A DNA stretch of 20,997 nucleotides from positions 1 to 20,997 of the forward strand of contig JAGYNP010000018.1 in assembly GCA_018399935.1 (NCBI GenBank), read 5' to 3'. Each line of letters starts with the position of its first letter. Within the stretch, counting starts at the first letter, position 1. The notes beneath the pieces are model-generated. The model had not been told where the DNA came from. It ran no database searches and saw nothing but the letters and a program-made list of their open reading frames with translations. Positions 7,618-13,512 of the stretch are shown piece by piece. The position numbers were made by a program, and so were the translations under genes. The stretch comes from Candidatus Moraniibacteriota bacterium. Its GTDB lineage: Bacteria > Patescibacteriota > Minisyncoccia > Moranbacterales > DUUL01.

Positions 7618-8670
7618 TTACCTCAATACTTTCATATCTGGCATTTCAATTAAAATTTCCTTTAAATTTTCAATATCTTCTAGAACAATTCCCGCCCCTC
7701 TAACAACCGCCGTCAAAGGATCTTCCATTTTTTTAACTGGCATTTCAGTTTTTTCAACAATTAATTTATCCAAACCTCTAACTAAAGTTCCGCCACCAGC
7801 TAAAACAATGCCATTACTCATAATATCTCCGATTAACTCTGGAGGAGTTTCTTCAATAGTTGTTTTAATAGCATTGACAATAATTTTTATTGATTTTGAA
7901 AAAGCTTCACGAGTTTGAGAACTAGTTATTTGAATTTCTTTAGGCAAACCACTAACCAAATCTCTTCCTCTTATTTTCATTTTAAACTCTTTATCGCTAG
8001 AATGAGAGCTTCCAATAGCGATTTTAACACTCTCTGCTGTTCTTTCACCAATCAATAAATTAAATCTGTCTCGAGAAAATTTAATTATATCTTCATTCAT
8101 TTCATCTCCTGCCACTCTCAAACTTCTACTAGAAACAATTCCGCCTAAAGATAAAACTGCAATTTCTGTTGTACCACCTCCAATGTCAACAATCATATTA
8201 CCCCCAGCATCTTGAACCGGAATCCTAGCTCCAATTGCCGCTGCCATTGGTTCATCAATTAAATAAACTTCTCTTGCTCCAGCATTAGTAGCTGCATCAA
8301 TTACGGCTCTTTTTTCAACTTCAGTCACTCCAGAGGGAATTCCAATCACCACTCTTGGTCGAGGTAAAAAAGTAAAAGAATCTTGATGAATTTTATCAAT
8401 AAAATATTTTAGCATTTGCTCAGTAGTTTCAAAGTCAGAAACAACTCCATCAACTAAAGGCCTAGTGGCTACAATATGAGAAGGTGTTTTTCCTACCATT
8501 CGTTGAGCCTTTTTCCCAATAGCCAAAATTTGACCAGTGTTTTTATTAACCGCCACCACCGAAGGCTCATTAATAACAATACCCTTATCTTTAACATAGA
8601 CCAAAGTATTAGCCGTCCCCAAATCAATCCCAATATCTTTGGATATTTTTCCTAAAAATCTATTGAACAT
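7618..8670 (-). CDS. mreB: Rod shape-determining actin homologue MreB
   Basis: A 350-residue actin-fold ATPase that polymerises under the membrane and positions wall synthesis. Nucleotide-binding motifs: phosphate 1 DIGIDLGTANT (12-22), the EPMAAAIG hinge (140-147), phosphate 2 IVDIGGGTTE (160-169) and the adenosine motif LAGGGTLVRGL (290-300). I chose ATG 8670 because the protein then begins MFNRFLGKISKDIGIDLGTA, as MreB proteins do; an in-frame ATG at 8703 would add 11 unrelated residues. Neither start has an SD. It follows proS by 81 bp with no clear terminator between, and leads the mreB-mreC-mreD-mrdA run. Confidence 0.95.
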   Translation of the reverse strand: MFNRFLGKISKDIGIDLGTANTLVYVKDKGIVINEPSVVAVNKNTGQILAIGKKAQRMVGKTPSHIVATRPLVDGVVSDFETTEQMLKYFIDKIHQDSFTFLPRPRVVIGIPSGVTEVEKRAVIDAATNAGAREVYLIDEPMAAAIGARIPVQDAGGNMIVDIGGGTTEIAVLSLGGIVSSRSLRVAGDEMNEDIIKFSRDRFNLLIGERTAESVKIAIGSSHSSDKEFKMKIRGRDLVSGLPKEIQITSSQTREAFSKSIKIIVNAIKTTIEETPPELIGDIMSNGIVLAGGGTLVRGLDKLIVEKTEMPVKKMEDPLTAVVRGAGIVLEDIENLKEILIEMPDMKVLR

Positions 8671-8751
8671 TAAACAAATTATCGGTTGTTGGTCATCGAT
8701 CATTTATTAAAAAAATTGACTGGTGACTAATAACTGATTTCTATTAAAAAA

Positions 8752-10434
8752 CTATAAGATCTTACTTAATAATTCTTTCTCGCTCATAAATGTTACATCT
8801 TTTTCGCTTCTTTTTTTAACTTCTAATTTCCTTTTTTCTAAAGTTTTAGCACTAATTACTATTCGATAAGAACAACCAATTAAATCAGCTTCGGCAAATT
8901 TTTCTCCTGGTGAAATTTTTCTGTCATCAAACAAAACTTCATAACCCTTTTCCTGGAGTTTGCAATATAGTTTCTGAGCTTCTTGATCTTGATCAATCGA
9001 AATTAAATGAATTTTAAATGGAGTAATATTATCTGGCCAAATAATTCCTCTTTCATCATTCATTGTCTCAACAATTGCCGCCATAGTTCGACCCAAGCCA
9101 ATTCCATAGCAACCCATATAATAATTTTTTTTCTTACCATCTTTATCCGTAAAATGAGCTCCTTTCATTAAATTAGTATAATGATATCCTAATTGAAAAA
9201 TATTTCCAACCTCAATCCCTCTTTTCTCTTTTAGTTTGCCGTTTTTTTCTGTTTCTGCTCCATCGTAAGCCATAGCAACGTCAACCAATATTTCACATTC
9301 AAAATCTCGACCATAATTAACATTAAAAGAATCTGTTTTGTCTTCTTTTTGCCCCCCAATAAAATTTTTAACACTTTTCAGGGAAATATCCCCAATGTAT
9401 CTGGCTTTCTCGTGCCCCCAAGAATGAACGTAGCCATGTTTTGTTTTCAATTCTTTTAAATCTTCCTCGTTAGCATCACACAACTGACCAACTGCACTCA
9501 AAACTTTTTCTAATTTAGTTTTATTAACTTCTAAATCACCTCGAACAACAACAATTATTATTTCATTATTAGTAATATTTCGATAAACAACATTTTTTAA
9601 AAATCTAGCTTTAGGTAGCTTATAATGCTTGACATTGTCTTCCATTGTTTTAATCCATTGAGGTTGCTCAATAATTTCCAAAGGCTTTTCTTTTTCTCCT
9701 GGATTTATTTGCTTTCTTTTAAATTCAGCCACATCCTCATGAGCAATATATTTTCCATCCTCAGAAACAAAATACCTTCCTTCTCCAATTTCTGATTCCA
9801 CTTGAAATTCATGACAATACTCACCACCAATATAACCATTATCAGCCAAAACAACATCAGTTTTTAATCCCATTTTTTTATAAATCCGAGCATAAGAATC
9901 TTCCATTTTTTTATAGGTTTTTTTAAAATCTTCTTCATTCCGGTCAAAAGAATAAGCATCTTTCATAACAAATTCCCGCACTCGCAAGAGTCCTCCCCGA
10001 GCTCTAAGTTCATCCCTAAATTTAGTTGAAAATTGATAAATATTATAAGGCAAATCCTTGTAAGAAACTTCCATACCTCTTATTAAATCAACCATCATCT
10101 CTTCGGCAGTTCCTCCAAGAGCAAAATCTGACCCCCTTCGATCTTTAACCTTCATTAACTCAAAACCAGTAGTTGAAGTTCGATTAGTTTCTTGCCATAA
10201 TTCCAGAGGATGCAAAACAGGTGTAATTAATTCTTGGGCTCCACTTTTATCCATTTCCTCTTTAATAATATTTTTTATTTTTTCATGTACCCGCCAGCCC
10301 AATGGCAAAAAATAGTATCTTCCCGCAGTTGATTCAGTTATAAAACCCCCTCTTATCAACAATTCATTACTTCTAATCTTAATTTGAGAGGAAATTTTTT
10401 TCAAAGTTTTACCAAATAATTTTGATTGCAACAT
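8752..10434 (-). CDS. proS: Prolyl-tRNA synthetase, bacterial type
   Basis: A 560-residue class II aminoacyl-tRNA synthetase that charges tRNA-Pro. Motif 2 is FRDELRARGGLLRVREF (139-155) and motif 3 is GIGLGRTMAAIVE (444-456). Between them an insertion of about 150 residues (about 235-385) corresponds to the YbaK-like editing domain of bacterial ProRS, so this is the long bacterial form rather than the short eukaryote-like form. The C-terminal anticodon-binding domain includes GYEVLFDDRKISPGEKFAEADLIGCSYRIVIS. Length is close to that of E. coli ProRS (about 570). It is the first gene of the minus-strand run into mreB. The start at 10434 gives the usual N-terminus (MLQSKLFGKTLKK). The stop is TAG. 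Confidence 0.96.
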   Translation of the reverse strand: MLQSKLFGKTLKKISSQIKIRSNELLIRGGFITESTAGRYYFLPLGWRVHEKIKNIIKEEMDKSGAQELITPVLHPLELWQETNRTSTTGFELMKVKDRRGSDFALGGTAEEMMVDLIRGMEVSYKDLPYNIYQFSTKFRDELRARGGLLRVREFVMKDAYSFDRNEEDFKKTYKKMEDSYARIYKKMGLKTDVVLADNGYIGGEYCHEFQVESEIGEGRYFVSEDGKYIAHEDVAEFKRKQINPGEKEKPLEIIEQPQWIKTMEDNVKHYKLPKARFLKNVVYRNITNNEIIIVVVRGDLEVNKTKLEKVLSAVGQLCDANEEDLKELKTKHGYVHSWGHEKARYIGDISLKSVKNFIGGQKEDKTDSFNVNYGRDFECEILVDVAMAYDGAETEKNGKLKEKRGIEVGNIFQLGYHYTNLMKGAHFTDKDGKKKNYYMGCYGIGLGRTMAAIVETMNDERGIIWPDNITPFKIHLISIDQDQEAQKLYCKLQEKGYEVLFDDRKISPGEKFAEADLIGCSYRIVISAKTLEKRKLEVKKRSEKDVTFMSEKELLSKIL

Positions 10435-10630
10435 ATAGATAAATTTACTTTTAATTTATTTCATTTAACCCATCCTTAATTCAAGATTGTTTTTCAAACA
10501 AACTAATTTTTACAAACCAAGATGAGTTTATCAATAGCCTAATAATAGCTTGATTAACAAAAAATGTCAAAGCTGAATTACCCTAATTTTTAGCTGAAAA
10601 TATTGATTGTTTTTTTGAAAATTTTTCACC

Positions 10631-10659
10631 TTGACAAATTCAACTTAAAAAGCTAATAT
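10631..10659 (+). promoter_or_regulatory. Distal promoter (P1) of the rpsF operon
   Basis: Perfect -35 TTGACA (10631-10636), 17-bp spacer, -10 TAATAT (10654-10659). The predicted start near 10666 gives a leader of about 158 nt that contains the hairpins described at 10685-10768. Confidence 0.6.
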
Positions 10660-10684
10660 TTAAGTAATATTAAAAGTCCCATCA

Positions 10685-10768
10685 GGCTTCATCGCTTAAA
10701 CTCTACTGGTCTAAGATTAATGAGGTCGCTTCCACCCTAGATGAAATTTTAGAAAATTTTCTGGGTGG
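10685..10768 (+). promoter_or_regulatory. Structured 5' leader upstream of rpsF (possible ribosomal-protein autoregulatory RNA)
   Basis: Two stem-loops can be drawn on the plus strand. The first has GGCTTCAT (10685-10692) pairing with ATGAGGTC (10720-10727), capped by CTTAAAC (10695-10701) with GTCTAAG (10709-10715; one mismatch) and a 7-nt loop. The second has CCACCC (10732-10737) pairing with GGGTGG (10763-10768), continued inward by AGA/TCT and AAATTT/AAATTT. The segment is clearly more GC-rich than its surroundings. rpsF leaders in other bacteria are known to bind the S6:S18 complex; whether this one does is inference. The structure also forms on the minus strand. Confidence 0.45.
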
Positions 10769-10797
10769 TATTATTTATGTCAAAGAGTTTTAAAATA

Positions 10798-10806
10798 TGT
10801 TATAAT
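10798..10806 (+). promoter_or_regulatory. Proximal promoter (P2) of rpsF with extended -10
   Basis: TG-T-TATAAT at 10798-10806 is a perfect extended -10. Only a weak -35 (ATGTCA, 10777-10782) lies 18 bp upstream. Transcripts would start near 10812, only about 12 nt before the rpsF ATG, and would skip the structured leader. Confidence 0.55.
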
Positions 10807-10823
10807 TAATTTAATAAAAAATT

Positions 10824-11522
10824 ATGCTTTATGAAATCAACTTTTTAGTTTTACAATCAAAAACAGCAGAGCTAGAAAAAATTAGAAAAGAAACCAAGAA
10901 ATTTATTGAATCCTATGGTGCTAAAATCACAGAAGAAAAAGAATACCTTAAAAGAAAATTGGCCTATGAAATTCAACATGAGAATTATGGTTTTTTCACT
11001 GTTTTGAGATTTGAATTCAAAAAAGGAACCAACTTGGACGAATTAAAAGTCAAACTTAATCAAAGAAACGAAGTAGCCCGTTATATTATCATTAGAGCTG
11101 ATGAACTTCCCTCCTTAGAAGAAGACATTAAAAAATTAGAGAAAATTTACACTGGTAAAAAATCCATAAAATCTAAAGATGTCGAAAAAGCTTTAGCTGA
11201 ACAAAAAAAATTTAAAAGAAAAACAGTTACTAAAAAGGTAAAAAAAGAAACAACGGAAGAAATTAAAGATACTAGAAAATCCGCTAAGAAAAAAGAAGAA
11301 TTAAAAACTAAAAAGAAAGAAACTTCCATTGATACTTCAAATTCCGCCAAAGTTACAGTTGACAAAAAAACTAAAAAGAAGAAGCCTTTATCTACTTCAA
11401 ACTCTGTTAAAACTAAAACAAAAAAAGAAAACGCTATTGATAAAAAAGCCTCAACAAAAAAAGATAATGATGTTTCTTTAGATGAATTGGACAAAAAACT
11501 AGACGAGATTTTAAATAGTTAA
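10824..11522 (+). CDS. rpsF: Small ribosomal subunit protein bS6 with long Lys-rich C-terminal extension
   Basis: Residues 1-95 are a complete S6 domain (MLYEINFLVLQ start, the KRKLAYEI and GFFTVLRFEF strands, VARYIIIRADE end). S6 pairs with S18 on the central domain of 16S rRNA. Residues 96-232 are an extension longer than the domain itself: Lys/Thr/Ser-rich, low complexity, with a loose internal repeat (DTSNSAKV...KKTKKK and STSNSVKT...), ending in an acidic amphipathic helix, VSLDELDKKLDEIL. Typical S6 is 95-135 residues, so 232 is exceptional. The reading frame is uninterrupted and the DNA composition is like that of its neighbours, so it is not an obvious fusion artefact. It is first in rpsF-ssb-rpsR, 33 bp before ssb. 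No SD. Confidence 0.93.
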   Translation: MLYEINFLVLQSKTAELEKIRKETKKFIESYGAKITEEKEYLKRKLAYEIQHENYGFFTVLRFEFKKGTNLDELKVKLNQRNEVARYIIIRADELPSLEEDIKKLEKIYTGKKSIKSKDVEKALAEQKKFKRKTVTKKVKKETTEEIKDTRKSAKKKEELKTKKKETSIDTSNSAKVTVDKKTKKKKPLSTSNSVKTKTKKENAIDKKASTKKDNDVSLDELDKKLDEILNS

Positions 11523-11555
11523 TTTTATTCAATTTATAACAATTAAACAAAAAAA

Positions 11556-12056
11556 ATGGATTTAAACAAAGTAATGATCATTGGCAGATTGACTAATGAT
11601 CCTCAATCAAGATCTACTCAAACTGGTCAAAATGTTGCATCTTTTGGAGTAGCCACGAGTAAAAAATGGAATGATAAAAATACTGGACAACAAAGAGAAG
11701 ATACTCAATTTCACAATATTGTAGCTTGGGGAAAATTAGCCGAAATCTGTTCTCAATATTTAAACAAAGGTAAACAAGTTTATATTGAAGGCCGATTACA
11801 AACTCAATCCTGGGATGATAAAAATACTGGTGAAAAAAAATATAAAACTGAGATAATAGCCGAAAATCTAATTATGTTGGGGTCCAAAGATCAAAGCACT
11901 GGTGGAGGAAATAATAATTTCCAACCTCAAAATAACAACCAGCCCCAAAATAATCCTCAACCTCAAAATACCAATATTCCAGCCTCAGAAGAAATTCCAA
12001 CTATAAATGTAGATGACGATAAAGATGATATAAAAATAGAGGATATTCCTTTTTAA
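11556..12056 (+). CDS. ssb: Single-stranded DNA-binding protein
   Basis: A 166-residue SSB. The OB-fold (1-108) opens MDLNKVMIIGRLTNDPQ and contains the FGVATSKKW, TQFHNIVAWGKLAE and KGKQVYIEGRLQTQSW segments of the bacterial family. A flexible linker (about 112-145) is rich in Gly, Asn, Gln and Pro with QPQNN-type repeats. The acidic C-terminal tip, DDIKIEDIPF, closely matches the canonical DDDIPF docking peptide for replication and repair partners. The location between rpsF and rpsR is the widely conserved order, giving co-expression with ribosomal proteins. The ATG follows an A-rich stretch with no SD. Confidence 0.97.
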   Translation: MDLNKVMIIGRLTNDPQSRSTQTGQNVASFGVATSKKWNDKNTGQQREDTQFHNIVAWGKLAEICSQYLNKGKQVYIEGRLQTQSWDDKNTGEKKYKTEIIAENLIMLGSKDQSTGGGNNNFQPQNNNQPQNNPQPQNTNIPASEEIPTINVDDDKDDIKIEDIPF

Positions 12057-12113
12057 ACTTTAGTTTAAATTAGTAATTTTCCAATTTTAATTAACTTATT
12101 ATTTATACTAATT

Positions 12114-12344
12114 ATGAAAATAATGAAACCCGTTGATAATAGTAAAAAAGTTTGCTATTTTTGTTCAAACGACATTAAAACAATTGATTATAAAAATGTA
12201 ATTCTTTTAAGAAAATACATTAACACTGTTGGAAAAATTTTACCCAGAAAAAAAACTGGTAATTGTTCTAAACATCAAAGAATGGTTTCTAAAGCTATTA
12301 AAAGAGCTAGAATCATCTCACTTCTTCCTTTTGTTGCAAAATAG
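12114..12344 (+). CDS. rpsR: Small ribosomal subunit protein bS18
   Basis: A 76-residue S18, the partner of S6. Family motifs are KKVCYFC, the IDYKNVILLRKYINTVGKILPRKKTGNCSKHQ core (given here in parts: DYKNVILLRKY and KILPRKKTG) and the basic KAIKRAR helix. Cys14/Cys17 and Cys51/His54 form a likely zinc site (CxxC...CxxH), the zinc-binding form of S18. It lies 57 bp after ssb, as last gene of the operon. An alternative start at Met4 is possible; the first ATG is retained because no SD decides. The stop is TAG. Confidence 0.96.
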   Translation: MKIMKPVDNSKKVCYFCSNDIKTIDYKNVILLRKYINTVGKILPRKKTGNCSKHQRMVSKAIKRARIISLLPFVAK

Positions 12345-12647
12345 ACCAAATCTTTTTTAAATTAGCCCTTAAGCAAAAAAAACGTCCTTTTTTAAGTGCA
12401 ATTCAAGGAAGATTTAAATAACAAATGAAACGCACTTTATTTATGTATTGAAATTGATTTTGAATATAATTAAATATTTTATCTAATAAGAAAATAGTAT
12501 CCAGGATTAGATGTTTAAGTAAATTTCAAGAAAAAACTAAGCAACGCAACAAAATATATTATTCATAATACACGAAATGAATAGCGAGCAAGAGTTTTCA
12601 CGAAGAAATTTACTAAACAGGTAATCCCCGAAAACTTCTAAAGCTCC
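12345..12647 (+). other. rpsR-efp intergenic region (303 bp)
   Basis: No coding frame is supported. Just after rpsR is a weak AT-only hairpin (12368-12396: CTTAAGC and A-run against T-run and AAG) that could be a poor terminator. A -10-like TATAAT occurs at 12465-12470 without a good -35 (TTATGT at 12441-12446). From 12513 on lies the structured efp leader, listed separately. Confidence 0.5.
12513..12639 (+). promoter_or_regulatory. Structured efp leader with mutually exclusive pairings
   Basis: A long-range stem joins 12513-12527 to 12605-12618 (14 bp with one bulged A; core AGTAAATTTC / GAAATTTACT). Inside it are AAAACT (12533-12538) with AGTTTT (12593-12598) and a hairpin ATTCAT/ATGAAT near 12561-12582. 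The same AGAGTTTTC (12591-12599) can instead pair with GAAAACTTCT (12630-12639), which lies 9 bp before the efp start codon. That pairing crosses the long stem, so it is either an alternative fold or a pseudoknot. Confidence 0.45.
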
Positions 12648-13208
12648 ATGATAGGTATTACTAATATTAAAAAAGGTTCTAAAATAATCTACAACGAAGA
12701 ACCTTTTGAAGTCATCTACGAACAACATTCTAAGACTGGTCGAGCTGGGGCGGTTTTGCGAACTAAATTAAAAAATTTAAAAACTGGTTCCATTATAAAC
12801 AAAACTTTTCAAGGTTCAGATAAAGTTGAACCCTTAGAAATTGATAATCGAAAAGTTCAGTTTCTTTACTCAGAAAAACAAACTTATTACTTTATGAACA
12901 ACCAAAATTATGAACAATTTGAGTTAGATGAAAAAGTTATCGGAAATTCAGTTGACTTTTTAAAAGAAAATTCTGAAATTGAAGTTTTTTATTTCAAAGA
13001 CCAACCGATTAACATTAATCTACCAATTAAAATGGCCTTCAAAGTAACAGAATCTCCTCCTGGAATCAAAGGTAATACCACCGATGGAGGCAGTAAACAA
13101 GTTACTATAGAAACTGGAGCTAAAATCAATACTCCACTATTCATAAAAACTGGTGATATTATTTTAATCAATACTGAAACCAAAGAATACGCTGGAAAAG
13201 ATAAATAA
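12648..13208 (+). CDS. efp: Translation elongation factor P
   Basis: A 186-residue, full-length EF-P with the KOW-like domain I and OB domains II/III. It relieves ribosome stalling at polyproline by reaching the P-site tRNA. Family segments include GSKIIYNEEPFEVIYEQHSK, RTKLKNLKTG, NKTFQGSDKVE, and in the C-terminal domain ESPPGIKGNTTDGG, VTIETGAKINTPLFIKTGD. The loop tip is KTGRAGA, with Arg32 where E. coli has the beta-lysylated Lys34. Arg at this site is the substrate of the rhamnosyltransferase EarP in Pseudomonas and Shewanella; no modifying enzyme is in the window. It stands alone, after a long leader, and ends before two possible terminators. No SD. Confidence 0.96.
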   Translation: MIGITNIKKGSKIIYNEEPFEVIYEQHSKTGRAGAVLRTKLKNLKTGSIINKTFQGSDKVEPLEIDNRKVQFLYSEKQTYYFMNNQNYEQFELDEKVIGNSVDFLKENSEIEVFYFKDQPININLPIKMAFKVTESPPGIKGNTTDGGSKQVTIETGAKINTPLFIKTGDIILINTETKEYAGKDK

Positions 13209-13252
13209 AAACACCCTAGCATCAAAAAATTTTCCAGATTTAAACCAGAAAA

Positions 13253-13280
13253 ATCCTTAAATAAGGATATTTTAGTTTTT
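13253..13280 (+). terminator. Possible proximal terminator of efp
   Basis: ATCCTTA (13253-13259) pairs with TAAGGAT (13262-13268), giving a 6-bp stem with a 4-nt loop in practice, followed by the T-rich ATTTTAGTTTTTT. The stem is short. Confidence 0.45.
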
Positions 13281-13351
13281 TAATTTAGCTTATAATAATT
13301 TTATTTTGTGCGTAAATACAACAATTCACCTAAATCCTAAAAATAAATTTT

Positions 13352-13375
13352 ACAGAGAATTTCTCTCTGTTTTTT
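13352..13375 (+). terminator. Rho-independent terminator downstream of efp
   Basis: ACAGAGA (13352-13358), 5-nt loop ATTTC, TCTCTGT (13364-13370) and then a T-run (the last stem T plus 13371-13375). This is the better of the two hairpins, about 145 bp past the efp stop. Confidence 0.65.
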
Positions 13376-13512
13376 ATTCTTAAAACTATTTTTAATTTTA
13401 AATTTTAGAATAAAGCCTCTTTCCTTTTTTTAATTTATCCATTAAAAGACTAGAGAACGATTAAAAATGGTTTTTAAGAAAAAATAGCAAAAAAATAGTT
13501 TCTATATATTTT

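Larger units (their letters stand above)
10435..10823. other. Divergent intergenic region between proS and rpsF (389 bp)
   Basis: No protein-coding frame is supported. The right half holds two plus-strand promoters and a structured leader for rpsF (listed separately). The left half (10435-10630) is AT-rich and should hold the proS promoter. A weak minus-strand candidate is TTGATA with a 16-bp spacer and TAAAAA, near 10534-10507, which I do not consider firm. Confidence 0.6.
13209..13512. other. Convergent intergenic region between efp and the lamin-tail protein gene (304 bp)
   Basis: AT-rich, with no supported coding frame. It holds two plus-strand terminator-like hairpins after efp and a weak AT-only minus-strand hairpin at the right edge, near 13488-13513, overlapping the stop of the lamin-tail gene (ATAG/CTAT and flanking A/T runs). 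Confidence 0.6.

Noticed and set aside
8671..8703. Upstream MreB start at 8703
   Set aside because: The 11 extra residues (MIDDQQPIICL) have no counterpart in MreB, and the ATG at 8670 gives the standard N-terminus.
10732..10768. T-box motif for proS (minus strand GGGTGGAAGCGA resembles the T-box GGGTGGNACCGCG)
   Set aside because: It lies about 300 nt upstream of proS rather than next to it, at the 5' side of any leader, and no specifier stem or terminator follows. The GGGTGG is explained by pairing with CCACCC.
11147..11494. 115-codon frame antisense to rpsF
   Set aside because: A shadow of the Lys-rich, low-complexity rpsF tail; Ser/Phe-rich with no family features.
3443..13355. 15-bp direct match AAATAAATTTTACAG at 3443-3457 and 13341-13355
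   Set aside because: Low-complexity AT sequence in a very AT-rich window; chance is a sufficient explanation without more copies.
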